From positions 434,001 to 498,000 of the forward strand of contig JAWKIR010000004.1 in the NCBI GenBank assembly GCA_041394245.1: a DNA stretch of 64,000 bases, written 5' to 3'. A program made the position numbers and the translations under genes. The DNA is from Acidimicrobiales bacterium (GTDB lineage Bacteria; Actinomycetota; Acidimicrobiia; Acidimicrobiales; Aldehydirespiratoraceae). Shown in pieces: positions 1 through 7,989 of the stretch. How positions within the stretch are numbered: the stretch's first letter is position 1; every line of letters begins with the position of its first letter. A model generated the notes under the pieces. That model was not told where the DNA came from. It made no database searches and saw only the letters and a list, made by a program, of their open reading frames with translations.

Positions 1-43
1 GGTCCACGAGAACATGAAGGCCATGCTCGAGAAGCTGTCCTGA
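1..43 (+). CDS. 3' end of an unidentified gene
   Basis: An open frame enters from the left edge and ends at TGA 41-43, giving a last stretch that reads VHENMKAMLEKLS. Too little is present to name a family. A perfect hairpin starts three bases after the stop, which supports this being a true gene end. The neighbour to the right is convergent. Confidence 0.5.
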   Translation, partial: VHENMKAMLEKLS

Positions 44-45
44 TC

Positions 46-94
46 GTTCTGTGAGCTTGAACGCCGCCTACGGCGGCGTTCAAGCTCACAGAAC
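46..94. repeat. 23-bp perfect inverted repeat between convergent genes
   Basis: Two 23-nt arms (46-68 and 72-94) pair perfectly around a 3-nt loop, TAC. The arm begins GTTCTGTGAGCTTGAA. The element lies between two convergent genes, three bases after one stop codon and 12 bases before the other. A second copy lies at 23072-23120 in the same kind of place and differs by a paired substitution. It has no T-run. It probably acts as a two-way transcription terminator and is a dispersed repeat. Confidence 0.8.
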
Positions 95-106
95 GGCGGT
101 CGAACG

Positions 107-1399
107 TCAGTTGCGGCCGTCGAGGAGGCCGGCCACCAGGGCCGCGACCTCGCTGCGCTCGCTGCGGGTGAGCGTGACATGGCCGAAGAGCGGGTGGCCG
201 CGGAGATGATCGACCACGGCGCCGATGCCGTCGTAGCGGCCGACCCGGAGGTTGTCGCGCTGGGCCACGTCGTGGGTCAGCACGACCTTGGTGTTCTCGC
301 CGACCCGGGTGAGTGCGGTGAGCAACACGTTGCGCTCGAGGTTCTGGGCCTCGTCGACGATCACGAACGTGTCGGTGATCGAGCGGCCCCGGATATGGGT
401 GAGGGGGAGCACCTCGAGCAGTTCGCGATGGATGACCTCGTCGACCACCTCGGGGCCGGCGATCGCCTCCAGAGCATCGTGGACCGCCGCTGCCCACGGC
501 GACATCTTCTCGCTCTCCGAGCCGGGCAGGTAGCCGAGGTCCTGCCCGCCCACCGCATAGAGCGGGCGGAAGATCATGACCTTCGCGTGCGATCGCTTCT
601 CGAGTACGGCATCGAGCGCGGCGGCGAGCGCCAACACGCTCTTGCCGGTACCGGCGCGGCCGCCGAGCGACACGATGCCCACCCGGTCGTCGGTCAGGAG
701 GTCGAGGGCGACGTGTTGTTCGGCCGAACGGGCCCGCACGTCGAACACCGGTCGATCGATGATGCGGTGGACCCGCTTGTCGGACTGGATCCGTCCGAGT
801 CCGGACTGTGACCCTGCGACCAGGGCCACACCGGTGTTGACGGGGAGGTCCCGTGCCTCGGCCAGATCACACACACCCTCGGCGTAGAGGTCGTCGACCG
901 TGGCACCGTCGACGATGATGTCGGTGAAACCCGTCCACCCGTCGTCGGCGACGTCGGTGTCGCGGAACTCGGAGGCTTCGAGTCCGATCACCCCGGCCTT
1001 GAGGCGCAACGGCAGGTCCTTCGAGACGAGCACGACCGATGCCCCCTCGGCGGCGAGGTTGGCGGCGACGCTGAGGATCCGGTTGTCGTTGGTGTCGTCG
1101 CGGAACCCGTCGGGCAGGCTCTCGCGAGACGTGTGGTTCAGCTCGACGCGAACCGTGCCGCCCGAATCGTTCACCGGGAGCGGGTCGAGCAGGCTCCCGT
1201 GTTCCTCGCGTAACTCCTCGAGGGCACGAAGCGCGCTGCGCGCGGCCCACCCGAGTTCGAGGTGATGTCGTTTCGCTTCCAGCTCGGTGAGCGTGGCGAG
1301 CGGAATGACGACGGCGTGTTCCTCGAAACGGCGGAGCGCGGATGGATCGCTCAGCAGCACAGATGTGTCGAGGACGTAGGTACGGCTCGTGCCTGGCAT
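107..1399 (-). CDS. PIN-PhoH fusion protein (PhoH2-type RNA helicase/ribonuclease)
   Basis: The 430-residue protein begins with a PIN nuclease domain (about residues 7-140) in which acidic residues expected of the fold are visible: D11 in YVLDTSVLL, E39 in TLTELEAK and the later DDTNDNRIL. A PhoH ATPase domain follows (about 200-430), with a Walker A GRAGTGKS near 250 and a Walker B IVDEAQN near 350. Proteins of this PhoH2 architecture are known as ATP-dependent RNA helicase/ribonucleases, sometimes paired with a small antitoxin; no antitoxin gene is visible here. The start ATG lies 9 nt after TAGCTT, which suits a leaderless transcript. It is expected to be cytoplasmic and to act in RNA turnover. 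Confidence 0.9.
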   Translation of the reverse strand: MPGTSRTYVLDTSVLLSDPSALRRFEEHAVVIPLATLTELEAKRHHLELGWAARSALRALEELREEHGSLLDPLPVNDSGGTVRVELNHTSRESLPDGFRDDTNDNRILSVAANLAAEGASVVLVSKDLPLRLKAGVIGLEASEFRDTDVADDGWTGFTDIIVDGATVDDLYAEGVCDLAEARDLPVNTGVALVAGSQSGLGRIQSDKRVHRIIDRPVFDVRARSAEQHVALDLLTDDRVGIVSLGGRAGTGKSVLALAAALDAVLEKRSHAKVMIFRPLYAVGGQDLGYLPGSESEKMSPWAAAVHDALEAIAGPEVVDEVIHRELLEVLPLTHIRGRSITDTFVIVDEAQNLERNVLLTALTRVGENTKVVLTHDVAQRDNLRVGRYDGIGAVVDHLRGHPLFGHVTLTRSERSEVAALVAGLLDGRN

Positions 1400-1447
1400 G
1401 TGCTCGCGAAGCTATCCCTGCGCGCGGAGCGCGTTGCGGACCCGGGC

Positions 1448-3055
1448 TTACGAGACGCTGACGCGGATGGTGTGCCAACCCTCGGCGCCGTCGGGGTCGA
1501 CTCGCTTCGGTCCGAGGGGCTGCAGGACCCCATCGCCGTCGACGGCGCGGACCTGCAGGACGTGGTCACCGGGGGACGCGTCCCACTCGGTCTTCCACTG
1601 CACCCAGGTCTCGTCGCTCCCCGGCGCGGCGATCTCACACTCGACCCAGTCGCCGTCGTCGATCGACAACTCGACCGCGCGGATGCCGCGAGGTGGGGAC
1701 CAGGCGACCCCGGCGACCACAGTCCGCCCGGAAGCGACGGTGTCTCGATGGCGCGGCACATCGATCCGCGACATGGACTTCATCGGACCTTCCTTCGACC
1801 AGCCCCTGGAGATCCAGTAGCCGTCGAAGTCGTCCCAGGTCGTGAGCGAGATCTCCTCGATCCATTTGACGGCCGAGACGTAGCCGTAGAGGCCGGCGAC
1901 CACGAGACGGGCCGGGAAGCCGTGGATGATCGGCAGCGGCTCGCCGTTCATGCCGACGGCGAGCAGCGCCGTGCGGCCGTCGTCGAGCGTGTCGGTGGGG
2001 AAGCCGGCCGTCCAGTCGTCGACCGACCGGCCGACGATCTGGGTCGCGCCGTTCTGCACCCCGGCGCGTTCCAGGAGGGAGGTGAGCGGCACGCCCAGCC
2101 AGTCGGCGGTACCGACGAGGCCGCCGCCGACCTCGTTGGAGACACACGACAGGGTGACGGTGTGCTCCTCGAGTTCGTCCATGGCCAGGATCTCGTCGAA
2201 CGTCAGCGTGTAGGGGTTGTCGACCATCCCGGTGAAGGAGAGCGTCCAGGTGTCGGGGTCGACCTGGGGGACGCGAAAGGCGGTGTCGATCCGGTAGAAG
2301 GTGTTGTTGGGAGTGAGATAGCTGGCGATTCCGGGCACCGTGTCGAACGAGCCGGCGGTGGCCGGTCCGGCGAGGGGCGAGCCGGCTGTGGTGGTCGTGG
2401 TGGTGAACTCGGTGAAGTCGAGCCCCTCGCGGGCGACCTCGGCCACGCTCTGGCCCTCGATCCGGCGTGCGATCCCGAAGCCGGTGACCGCCACCGCTCC
2501 AGCGCCGGCCGACCAGCTGAGAAATGCGCGGCGCGTGGCGCGCTTTTCCCGCGGGTCCTCGCGGAACGAGGCCAGGCGAGTCGGGCGGTACATCCGGGTG
2601 AGCAGGAGCACGAGTGTCCCGATGCCGAGCGCCGCGGCCACGAGCGCCCAGATCCAGCTCGCGACCGCGGGCGACTGGGGGTTGCGCGCCGTGGTGAATC
2701 CACCCAACAGACCGAAGGCGGCGAACCCGGCGACCCCGATCCGCATCGACACCCGCTTCGACAGATCGCCGAGGACCGCGCCGAGCACCAGCGCGGTGAT
2801 CGCGATGCCGGGGAGCAACCAGCCCTTCGCGTTGCTGCCGAGGTTGTCGATACCGGCTCGTGCCGCTTCGCCGGGGAGAACGTCGAGGATCCACTCACCC
2901 ATGCCCAGCACCAGACCGGGGATGTCCGGGTCGATCGCCGACACGACCTCTCCGAAGACCAGAGCCACACTCGCGGCGATCACGCCGGCCAGCGCGCCGT
3001 ACCAGCGCGGATGATCCCTGAGGAGGGCTTGCTGAGCTTCCATGATGTCCACCAT
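1448..3055 (-). CDS. Membrane-anchored molybdopterin-dependent oxidoreductase (sulfite oxidase family)
   Basis: The first 150-170 residues hold several hydrophobic segments. A sulfite-oxidase-type molybdopterin domain follows, with the expected cofactor-binding cysteine in LSCVSNEVGG and the contexts NNTFYRIDTAFRVP and TADWLGVPL. The C-terminal 90 residues look like the Mo-co dimerisation (Ig-like) domain, with ELSIDDGDWVECE. The family transfers oxygen atoms to or from small substrates, and the catalytic domain should lie outside the membrane. The true substrate cannot be read from the sequence. The start is uncertain: ATG at 3055 (MVDIMEAQQ) is preferred, but the frame is open to a GTG at 3103. 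No heme or Rieske domain is attached, so an electron partner must be encoded elsewhere. Confidence 0.88.
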   Translation of the reverse strand: MVDIMEAQQALLRDHPRWYGALAGVIAASVALVFGEVVSAIDPDIPGLVLGMGEWILDVLPGEAARAGIDNLGSNAKGWLLPGIAITALVLGAVLGDLSKRVSMRIGVAGFAAFGLLGGFTTARNPQSPAVASWIWALVAAALGIGTLVLLLTRMYRPTRLASFREDPREKRATRRAFLSWSAGAGAVAVTGFGIARRIEGQSVAEVAREGLDFTEFTTTTTTAGSPLAGPATAGSFDTVPGIASYLTPNNTFYRIDTAFRVPQVDPDTWTLSFTGMVDNPYTLTFDEILAMDELEEHTVTLSCVSNEVGGGLVGTADWLGVPLTSLLERAGVQNGATQIVGRSVDDWTAGFPTDTLDDGRTALLAVGMNGEPLPIIHGFPARLVVAGLYGYVSAVKWIEEISLTTWDDFDGYWISRGWSKEGPMKSMSRIDVPRHRDTVASGRTVVAGVAWSPPRGIRAVELSIDDGDWVECEIAAPGSDETWVQWKTEWDASPGDHVLQVRAVDGDGVLQPLGPKRVDPDGAEGWHTIRVSVS

Positions 3056-3136
3056 GTCGCGTACAACGGTTCGAGTGCCACAACCCGGGCAAGGACGTGA
3101 CACAGGTCCAACGTCGCTTCCGCAGGAATCGTTCCC

Positions 3137-4258
3137 GTGCGCTCACCGCTGATCGCCGATGCCCTCCGATCGCTCGCCGCGCCGCGTGAGCCCGTCGACT
3201 GGGTGGCGGCGACCGCGCCGCTCGACGGGCCCGACGCCGACGGCTTCCTCGCGCTGGTGGCGACCCACCGGCTCCAGGCTGCCCTGCACGACGCGTGCGA
3301 TCGGGCAGGACGGCCCGTCGATGGTCGAATCGCCCAGCGGGTGGCCGACGACCGGGTGTTGCGGCTTCGTGCGTCGGGGGTGCTCGATGCTGCGGCCGCA
3401 GCGTTCGACGAGCGAGCCATCCCGTGGGTGGCGTTCAAGGGACCGGTCGTGGCCTCCATGCTCCCTCGACCGGAGCTGCGGGGATTCAACGACCTCGATC
3501 TGCTCGTCGCCCGGGACCGCTTCGGCGACGCGATCGATGCGCTCGTCTCCGTCGGAGCCGAGGAGTTGAACCGCAACTGGGACCCCTACGTCGACCATGT
3601 CGTGGGGGAAGTGCCCATCGAGATGGCGTCGGTGCCGATCGACCTTCACTGGCACGTGATCGGGCTGGGGCGCACACGAGCCGATGTCGCCTTCGATCCG
3701 GCGGCGATGCTCGCCCGGCGCCGTGGCGTCAGGGTGGGTGAGCGCGACGTCCCCGCGTTCGATCCGGTCGATCAGTTGCTGCACCTCGCGACCCATGCCG
3801 GCCTGAGCGGCGCGACCCGTCTCGATCAGCTGCGCGACATCGGGGCGGTGGTTCTCGGCGCCTCGATCGACTGGCCGACCTTCATCGCCCGTGCCCGCGA
3901 CGCTCGAGTGGCGCGGCTGGTCGGGCACACCCTCGACCGCGCCGCGATCGCGGTGGGCGTGCCCGTCGACGACGGCGTCCTCGTCGACCTCGCCGGATCG
4001 TCGCTGCGGAGGCGCCGGCGCTTCGACGGCGACGGCGTGACGTCGCTGCGCCGGTTCGGGGTGCACTGGCGGCGCGACGGGGTGGCGGCGACGGCGCGCT
4101 CGATCGCTCGGAGCGTGGGGGCGATGGGCCCGGCGCTGCCGGGGCGCCCACGCGGCTGGGACTTCGCCGACCCGCAGAGCGTTCTGTACCACGACCGGCC
4201 CAGCGGTGGGCCGCAGCGTCGGCTCGAGTTCCTGGCGATGGTCGAAGGATCGGCCTGA
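3137..4258 (+). CDS. Nucleotidyltransferase family protein (PF14907-like) of a RiPP-type cluster
   Basis: The protein has 373 residues. Residues 97-124 carry the core of the minimal nucleotidyltransferase fold: WVAFKGP, then GFNDLDLLV, with D119 and D121 as likely metal ligands. The later DLHWHVIG and DQLLHLATHAG segments are typical of the uncharacterised nucleotidyltransferases found beside PqqD-like proteins and HPr-kinase-like proteins in lasso-peptide and related clusters, where some act in peptide tailoring. The GTG start has AGGAA seven bases upstream. A strong hairpin terminator follows the gene. Its role here, modifying the product of the small peptide gene at 4322-4417, is inferred from position. 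Confidence 0.8.
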   Translation: MRSPLIADALRSLAAPREPVDWVAATAPLDGPDADGFLALVATHRLQAALHDACDRAGRPVDGRIAQRVADDRVLRLRASGVLDAAAAAFDERAIPWVAFKGPVVASMLPRPELRGFNDLDLLVARDRFGDAIDALVSVGAEELNRNWDPYVDHVVGEVPIEMASVPIDLHWHVIGLGRTRADVAFDPAAMLARRRGVRVGERDVPAFDPVDQLLHLATHAGLSGATRLDQLRDIGAVVLGASIDWPTFIARARDARVARLVGHTLDRAAIAVGVPVDDGVLVDLAGSSLRRRRRFDGDGVTSLRRFGVHWRRDGVAATARSIARSVGAMGPALPGRPRGWDFADPQSVLYHDRPSGGPQRRLEFLAMVEGSA

Positions 4259-4268
4259 GCCGGAACGC

Positions 4269-4298
4269 GAAACAGGGACGGCACGCCGTCCCTGTTTC
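4269..4298. terminator. Bidirectional hairpin terminator
   Basis: Arms GAAACAGGGACGG (4269-4281) and its complement (4286-4298) pair perfectly around CACG. Each side ends in a short A/T run, so the hairpin can end transcription of the nucleotidyltransferase gene from the left and of the small peptide gene from the right. Confidence 0.8.
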
Positions 4299-4321
4299 CT
4301 ACGAATCGCTACCGGAGATGA

Positions 4322-4417
4322 TCAGCGGCCGCTGCCACGGCGCCGGGGCGGACGACGGTGACGAAGGGAACCTTCGAGGTCGACCTGGCTCTGGATCATC
4401 GGCTTCTGGTACTTCAT
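4322..4417 (-). CDS. Putative RiPP precursor peptide, lasso-like leader with Arg/Pro-rich tail
   Basis: This 31-residue ORF starts at ATG 4417 with a strong site, AGAGGTGG, five bases upstream (complement of 4423-4430). The N-terminal part, MKYQKPMIQSQVDLEGSL, fits the YxxP-x-(I/L) signature of leaders bound by PqqD-type recognition domains in lasso-peptide systems. The remainder, RHRRPPRRRGSGR, is highly basic, has a Pro-Pro pair and ends with Ser near the C-terminus. There is no Asp or Glu at the ring-forming position expected of a lasso core. It lies 52 bp downstream of the S26 peptidase gene on the same strand and just before the shared terminator. The leader match, the ribosome site and the PqqD, kinase and nucleotidyltransferase neighbours are the evidence; the product is unknown. 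Confidence 0.65.
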   Translation of the reverse strand: MKYQKPMIQSQVDLEGSLRHRRPPRRRGSGR

Positions 4418-4469
4418 GGATTCCACCTCTCGGTAGACAGGGATAGTAAAGGTCACAGTAACACACTCG

Positions 4470-4988
4470 TCACTCTCCGTGACGGTTCTTTTGGTCCAAT
4501 TCACGCGACCGGCGACTCGGTTCACTCCCGCGCCGTTCGCGTGGCCAGGTGCTCCGAGAGAGACCGCGCAACAGGCGACGGAGCCGGCGCCGCGATCTCA
4601 TCGCCACGGATGCCCGGACCCGATCGACCTCCCCGAAACGTCGGTGTCGACCGTCGTTGCGAGCGGCGGTCACCCGACCGATGAGCCTCGACGACGGGAC
4701 CGGTTCGTCGTCGACCGAATTGCCGGAGCCCCGCCCGGTCACATTCGCACCGTCGTACTCCCGTACGCGGTGCACGACGATCCCGCCGTCGTCATCGACG
4801 AACGCCCAGATCTCGCCGGTCCGGGGCTGCGACGCCTCGGTCAACACGACGGTGGCCCCCGACTCGATCAGCCCCGCCATGCTCGTTCCCTTCACCGGGA
4901 GTTCGACATCGCCGCCGGCGAGTCGACCGCGCAGGAGCGCGGCGACGGCGTCGGGACGACCCGAGGCGGCGCCGTCGTGGTCGGACAT
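4470..4988 (-). CDS. S24/S26 signal-peptidase-like protein
   Basis: The protein has 172 residues. The catalytic box PVKGTSMAGLIESGATV (Ser36) and the second box IVVHRVREYDG (His73) follow the Ser-His pattern of SipW/ER-type signal peptidases rather than the Ser-Lys pattern of the usual bacterial enzyme. No clear membrane anchor is visible, and the tail after residue 112 is Arg-rich. Such proteins occur in RiPP and PqqD-associated clusters and may cleave leaders; cleavage of the 4322-4417 peptide is an inference. The start chosen is ATG 4988, seven bases after TACGGT (leaderless pattern). The frame continues upstream, but that part would overlap the divergent kinase gene. Confidence 0.75.
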   Translation of the reverse strand: MSDHDGAASGRPDAVAALLRGRLAGGDVELPVKGTSMAGLIESGATVVLTEASQPRTGEIWAFVDDDGGIVVHRVREYDGANVTGRGSGNSVDDEPVPSSRLIGRVTAARNDGRHRRFGEVDRVRASVAMRSRRRLRRLLRGLSRSTWPRERRGSEPSRRSRELDQKNRHGE

Positions 4989-5050
4989 GGACAGGACCGT
5001 ACATCCGGGGAGTCCCCGCCGGACACGGCCCGATCGGCTTTCATGGCGCG

Positions 5051-5968
5051 ATGATCGAATCGACGCTCGATGTCGCCGGCATCGCAGTGCGGGTCCGCGC
5101 CGAGGACCGGTCCTACGCCGACTGCGCGTTGAGCCGACTGGGCACCGAGAAGAGCGACGCCGAACCCGAGATCGACCTGGTGTTGGATTCCCGTGCACCG
5201 GAGGTCGCGGCGGGTGCGAGGCGACAGGAGATGGACGGCTTCCTGGGCTGGGAGGACGACGACTCGTTGTGGATCGGCCTGCGGGACTCACGGGCGGTCG
5301 TCCGCGGCACCGCGGTGCACGTCGGGGGCGCGATCGACGGGGAGTCACCACTCGATCTGTTCGACGACCTGCTCCAGTTCGCGATCGCGGTCGCCGTTGC
5401 CCGACCCGACCGACTCATGATGCATGCCGCCGTGGTCGCCCTGGGTGACGAGGCACTCCTGTTGGTCGGCCCGAGCGGCCGAGGCAAGTCGACGCTCAGC
5501 GCCGCGGCATTGGTCGGCGGCTGGGACCTGCTCGGTGACGATCTCGCGGTGATCGACGCGGGCGCGATGTCGGCTCGTGGCGTCGCCCGCCGCCCGATGG
5601 TGCCGGCGTCGGTTGCGACCGCGCACGGACTCACCGGCGAGATGGAGGACGGTCCGCGGCAGCGGCTGCGCCTTCCGGCGAGCACGCTCACCACCGGGTC
5701 TCGTCGCCTCGTTGGCATCGTCACGGTCGACCACGGGACCGAGGGTCACGTCGAGGATCTCGGTCGTGGCGATCTCTCCGTGCTCGACGACGGCTACGCG
5801 GCGCCACCCTTCCGGCAGGCACTTCGGCGCCAGCTCGCGGCCAGCGCATCGCTGGTGGCGCTGCCGGCGGTCCGGCTTGCCCATGCGCGAGACGAGTCCA
5901 CCCGCATCGCTCGCGCCCAGGATCTCCTCCTCGATGCGCTGGGTCGGTGTCGGGCGGGTGATCAGTAG
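5051..5968 (+). CDS. HPr kinase-like (HprK-related) P-loop protein
   Basis: The protein has 305 residues. A P-loop GPSGRGKST lies at 140-148, preceded by LMMHAAVVALGDEALLLV and followed by GWDLLGDDLAVID (about 157-169), the arrangement of HPr kinase-related proteins. The N-terminal 100 residues match no domain I recognise. Relatives in lasso-type clusters phosphorylate the peptide, and a Ser close to the C-terminus of the neighbouring peptide could be a target; that is inference. The gene is divergent from the S26 peptidase, separated by 62 bp, and its 3' end overlaps the convergent ABC permease by 7 bp. Confidence 0.78.
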   Translation: MIESTLDVAGIAVRVRAEDRSYADCALSRLGTEKSDAEPEIDLVLDSRAPEVAAGARRQEMDGFLGWEDDDSLWIGLRDSRAVVRGTAVHVGGAIDGESPLDLFDDLLQFAIAVAVARPDRLMMHAAVVALGDEALLLVGPSGRGKSTLSAAALVGGWDLLGDDLAVIDAGAMSARGVARRPMVPASVATAHGLTGEMEDGPRQRLRLPASTLTTGSRRLVGIVTVDHGTEGHVEDLGRGDLSVLDDGYAAPPFRQALRRQLAASASLVALPAVRLAHARDESTRIARAQDLLLDALGRCRAGDQ

Positions 5969-6771
5969 GTGCCGAGCGTTCCCGCTCGCTTGGCGGTGCC
6001 GATCGCCCAGCGAAAGACGACCAGTGAAAGCGGCAACGCGAGCAGCACGAACGCGAGCAGCACACCGATGTCGCCGAGCACGTCGGTCAGGCCGGCATCG
6101 GTCTGGACGACCGCTCGCGTGGCTCGGACCCCGTAGGTCGCGGGAATCAGCCGGGTCACGGACTCGAGCCAACCCGGCAGCACCGACAGGGGATACAGCG
6201 CTCCGGACAGCAAGAGGGTGAGTTGCTCTGCCGGTCCGCTGAACGGGTCGCCCCGCTTGACCAGGATGATGAACGCCGCCGAGACCACGCCGAACGGCAC
6301 GAACGAGAGCGCGACGAGGAACAGGATCGGGGTGGCCTGGACCATGCCGAGCAGTGGGATCCCCGCACCGAAGACCCCCAAGCCGATCAGCACGAGCAGG
6401 GCGGTCTCGGCGAGAACGAACACGAAGGCGACGGCGTGGCTGGCCACCAGTACGGTCCAGATCGGCGTCGGCGTCGTGAGGACCGCTTCGAGCGTGCCCT
6501 CGTTCTGTTCCTCGCTGATCTGCTCGGGGAAGCTCGTCATCCCGACGGCGGCCCAACTGGTGACGATCGAGCCGATGAGGGCGAACTCGAAGTACCCGCC
6601 CCGGAACTGGCTGATCGATTCCGGGTCGCCGACGAACTCGGCGATGAAGTAGAAGCTGACGGCGAAGTAGCCGATGCGCAGGATTCGCATCGTCAGATCG
6701 ACCCGGTATGAGGTGAGTGTCGTCAGTTCCTTGCGGACGACCGCGCCGACGCGACGCCAGTTCGCGCTCAC
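5962..6771 (-). CDS. ABC-2 type transporter permease
   Basis: The protein has 269 residues with about six hydrophobic segments and the ABC-2 family signature region around EQNEGTLEAVLTTP (about 90-105) plus LLLSGALYPLSVLPGWL (about 190-206). It should sit in the cytoplasmic membrane and form an exporter with the ATPase encoded immediately upstream; the ATG overlaps that gene's TGA (ATGA). With PqqD it forms a three-gene operon read right to left, which suggests export of the cluster's peptide or immunity to it. Confidence 0.88.
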   Translation of the reverse strand: MSANWRRVGAVVRKELTTLTSYRVDLTMRILRIGYFAVSFYFIAEFVGDPESISQFRGGYFEFALIGSIVTSWAAVGMTSFPEQISEEQNEGTLEAVLTTPTPIWTVLVASHAVAFVFVLAETALLVLIGLGVFGAGIPLLGMVQATPILFLVALSFVPFGVVSAAFIILVKRGDPFSGPAEQLTLLLSGALYPLSVLPGWLESVTRLIPATYGVRATRAVVQTDAGLTDVLGDIGVLLAFVLLALPLSLVVFRWAIGTAKRAGTLGTY

Positions 6772-7553
6772 GGGCGGTCCTCGTCGGCGCCATCAGCATC
6801 GGCGACGAGCGCCTCGAGACGAGCGCCGAGTCCGCCCGGATCCTGCGCGATCTCGTGAGCAGTGCCCTCCCAGACGATACGGCCGTGGATCAGGGCAACC
6901 GCTCGGTCGCAGGCGAGCACGACCTCGTCGAGTCGGTGACTGGCCATGACGACCGCCGTCCCGCGTTCGGCGAGACCGCGGATCTGGTGACACAACTCGC
7001 GGCCGGCGATCGGATCGAGACTGCGCGTCGGCTCGTCGAGTACGACGAGCGGCGGGTCGTGGAGCGTGGCTCGGGCGATGCCGAGTTGGGCGAGCATCCC
7101 CGACGAGTAGCCGAACACGGCCTTGTCGCGGTGGGCGAGACCATGGGTGACCATCGCCTTTTCCACTCGGTCGTCGGCCGCGTGTGGTTCGAGGCCCGCC
7201 ATGGTCGCGAAGAAGTGCAGGTTCTGCCGCCCGGTCAGTCGCCAGTAGAAGGAACGTTCGTTGGGGAGCGAGAGTCCGAACTTGGATCGGCTGCGCTGAT
7301 CGTCGCCGGTGACCAGCGCGCCGTCGATGTGGATGCTGCCGGACGTGGGTATGAGGAGCCCTGTGATGGAGCGGATCAAGGTCGATTTGCCGGCGCCGTT
7401 GGGTCCGATGATGCCGACCACCTCGCCCGCCTCCACGCGGAGGTCGACGCCGTCCAACCCCACGACGGGTTCCGACGACGCCGAACGGACCAGCATGCCG
7501 AGCAGGCCTCTGGCCGGCTCGTAGGTCATGCGCAGATCGTCGACGACGAGCAC
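6768..7553 (-). CDS. ABC transporter ATP-binding protein
   Basis: The ATPase motifs are clear: Walker A GPNGAGKST, signature FGYSSGMLAQLGIA and Walker B LVVLDEPTRSLDP. The signature has YSSGM in place of the more usual LSGGQ, as in many DrrA/CcmA-like exporters. The start is taken as GTG 7553, four bases after the PqqD stop (TGACCACGTG); this gives 261 residues beginning VLVVDDLRMTYEP. A longer frame exists upstream but would run through PqqD. It energises the permease at 5962-6771. Confidence 0.88.
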   Translation of the reverse strand: MLVVDDLRMTYEPARGLLGMLVRSASSEPVVGLDGVDLRVEAGEVVGIIGPNGAGKSTLIRSITGLLIPTSGSIHIDGALVTGDDQRSRSKFGLSLPNERSFYWRLTGRQNLHFFATMAGLEPHAADDRVEKAMVTHGLAHRDKAVFGYSSGMLAQLGIARATLHDPPLVVLDEPTRSLDPIAGRELCHQIRGLAERGTAVVMASHRLDEVVLACDRAVALIHGRIVWEGTAHEIAQDPGGLGARLEALVADADGADEDRP

Positions 7554-7557
7554 GTGG

Positions 7558-7821
7558 TCAGCCGATGTCGACGAGGTCCGCCGACGCGAGCTCCTCGATG
7601 AACTCGACGATGTCGCGCTCGAGTTGTTCGACGGACACACCCTCGAGCTGGTGGACGAGATGGTTGGCGAGCGCGGTGGCGTCGCGCTCGCCATCCAGGG
7701 CGCGCCAGATCAGTGACCCGACGGGATTGAGCGTGGTCAACACGGTGCCATCAGCGTTGAGGATCACCACGGAGTCGCCACTCGGCTCGAAGCTGACGCC
7801 AGCGCGTCGTCGTGTAGCCAA
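7558..7821 (-). CDS. PqqD-family peptide-recognition protein (RRE)
   Basis: The 87-residue frame has the PqqD fold pattern: a basic start (ATRRRAGVSFEP), two strands (SVVILNADGTVLTTLN), then NPVGSLIWRALDGERD, a hallmark of PqqD-like recognition domains, and a helical tail ending ELASADLVDIG. Proteins of this fold bind the leader of a precursor peptide and deliver it to modifying enzymes. The start is taken as TTG 7819-7821, with GAAAGG nine bases upstream; a longer open frame continues to 8934 but is antisense to rsgA. It is first in an operon with the two ABC genes. Its likely ligand is the YxxP leader at 4322-4417. Confidence 0.78.
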   Translation of the reverse strand: MATRRRAGVSFEPSGDSVVILNADGTVLTTLNPVGSLIWRALDGERDATALANHLVHQLEGVSVEQLERDIVEFIEELASADLVDIG

Positions 7822-7989
7822 CGGATTCAGCCTTTCGTCGGCGCCGACGTCGCACGTCGGCGGGCGGGAGTTGTGATTCCATCGGTCGCGAGGCCGTCGG
7901 CGGGAGATCTGCGGTCGAGAAACCCCGAGCCGGCACCGTAGGCTTCCACGACGTGAGCTCTCCGGTCCGACACCCCGAATCGCGGCAAC

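Noticed and set aside
4322..4417. Calling the product a lasso peptide
   Set aside because: The leader fits, but the tail lacks an Asp/Glu at the ring position and no lasso cyclase or B2-type protease gene is nearby.
4418..4525. Extension of the small peptide gene to 67 residues
   Set aside because: The extra part overlaps the S26 peptidase gene, has no recognisable content, and a strong ribosome site points to the inner ATG 4417.
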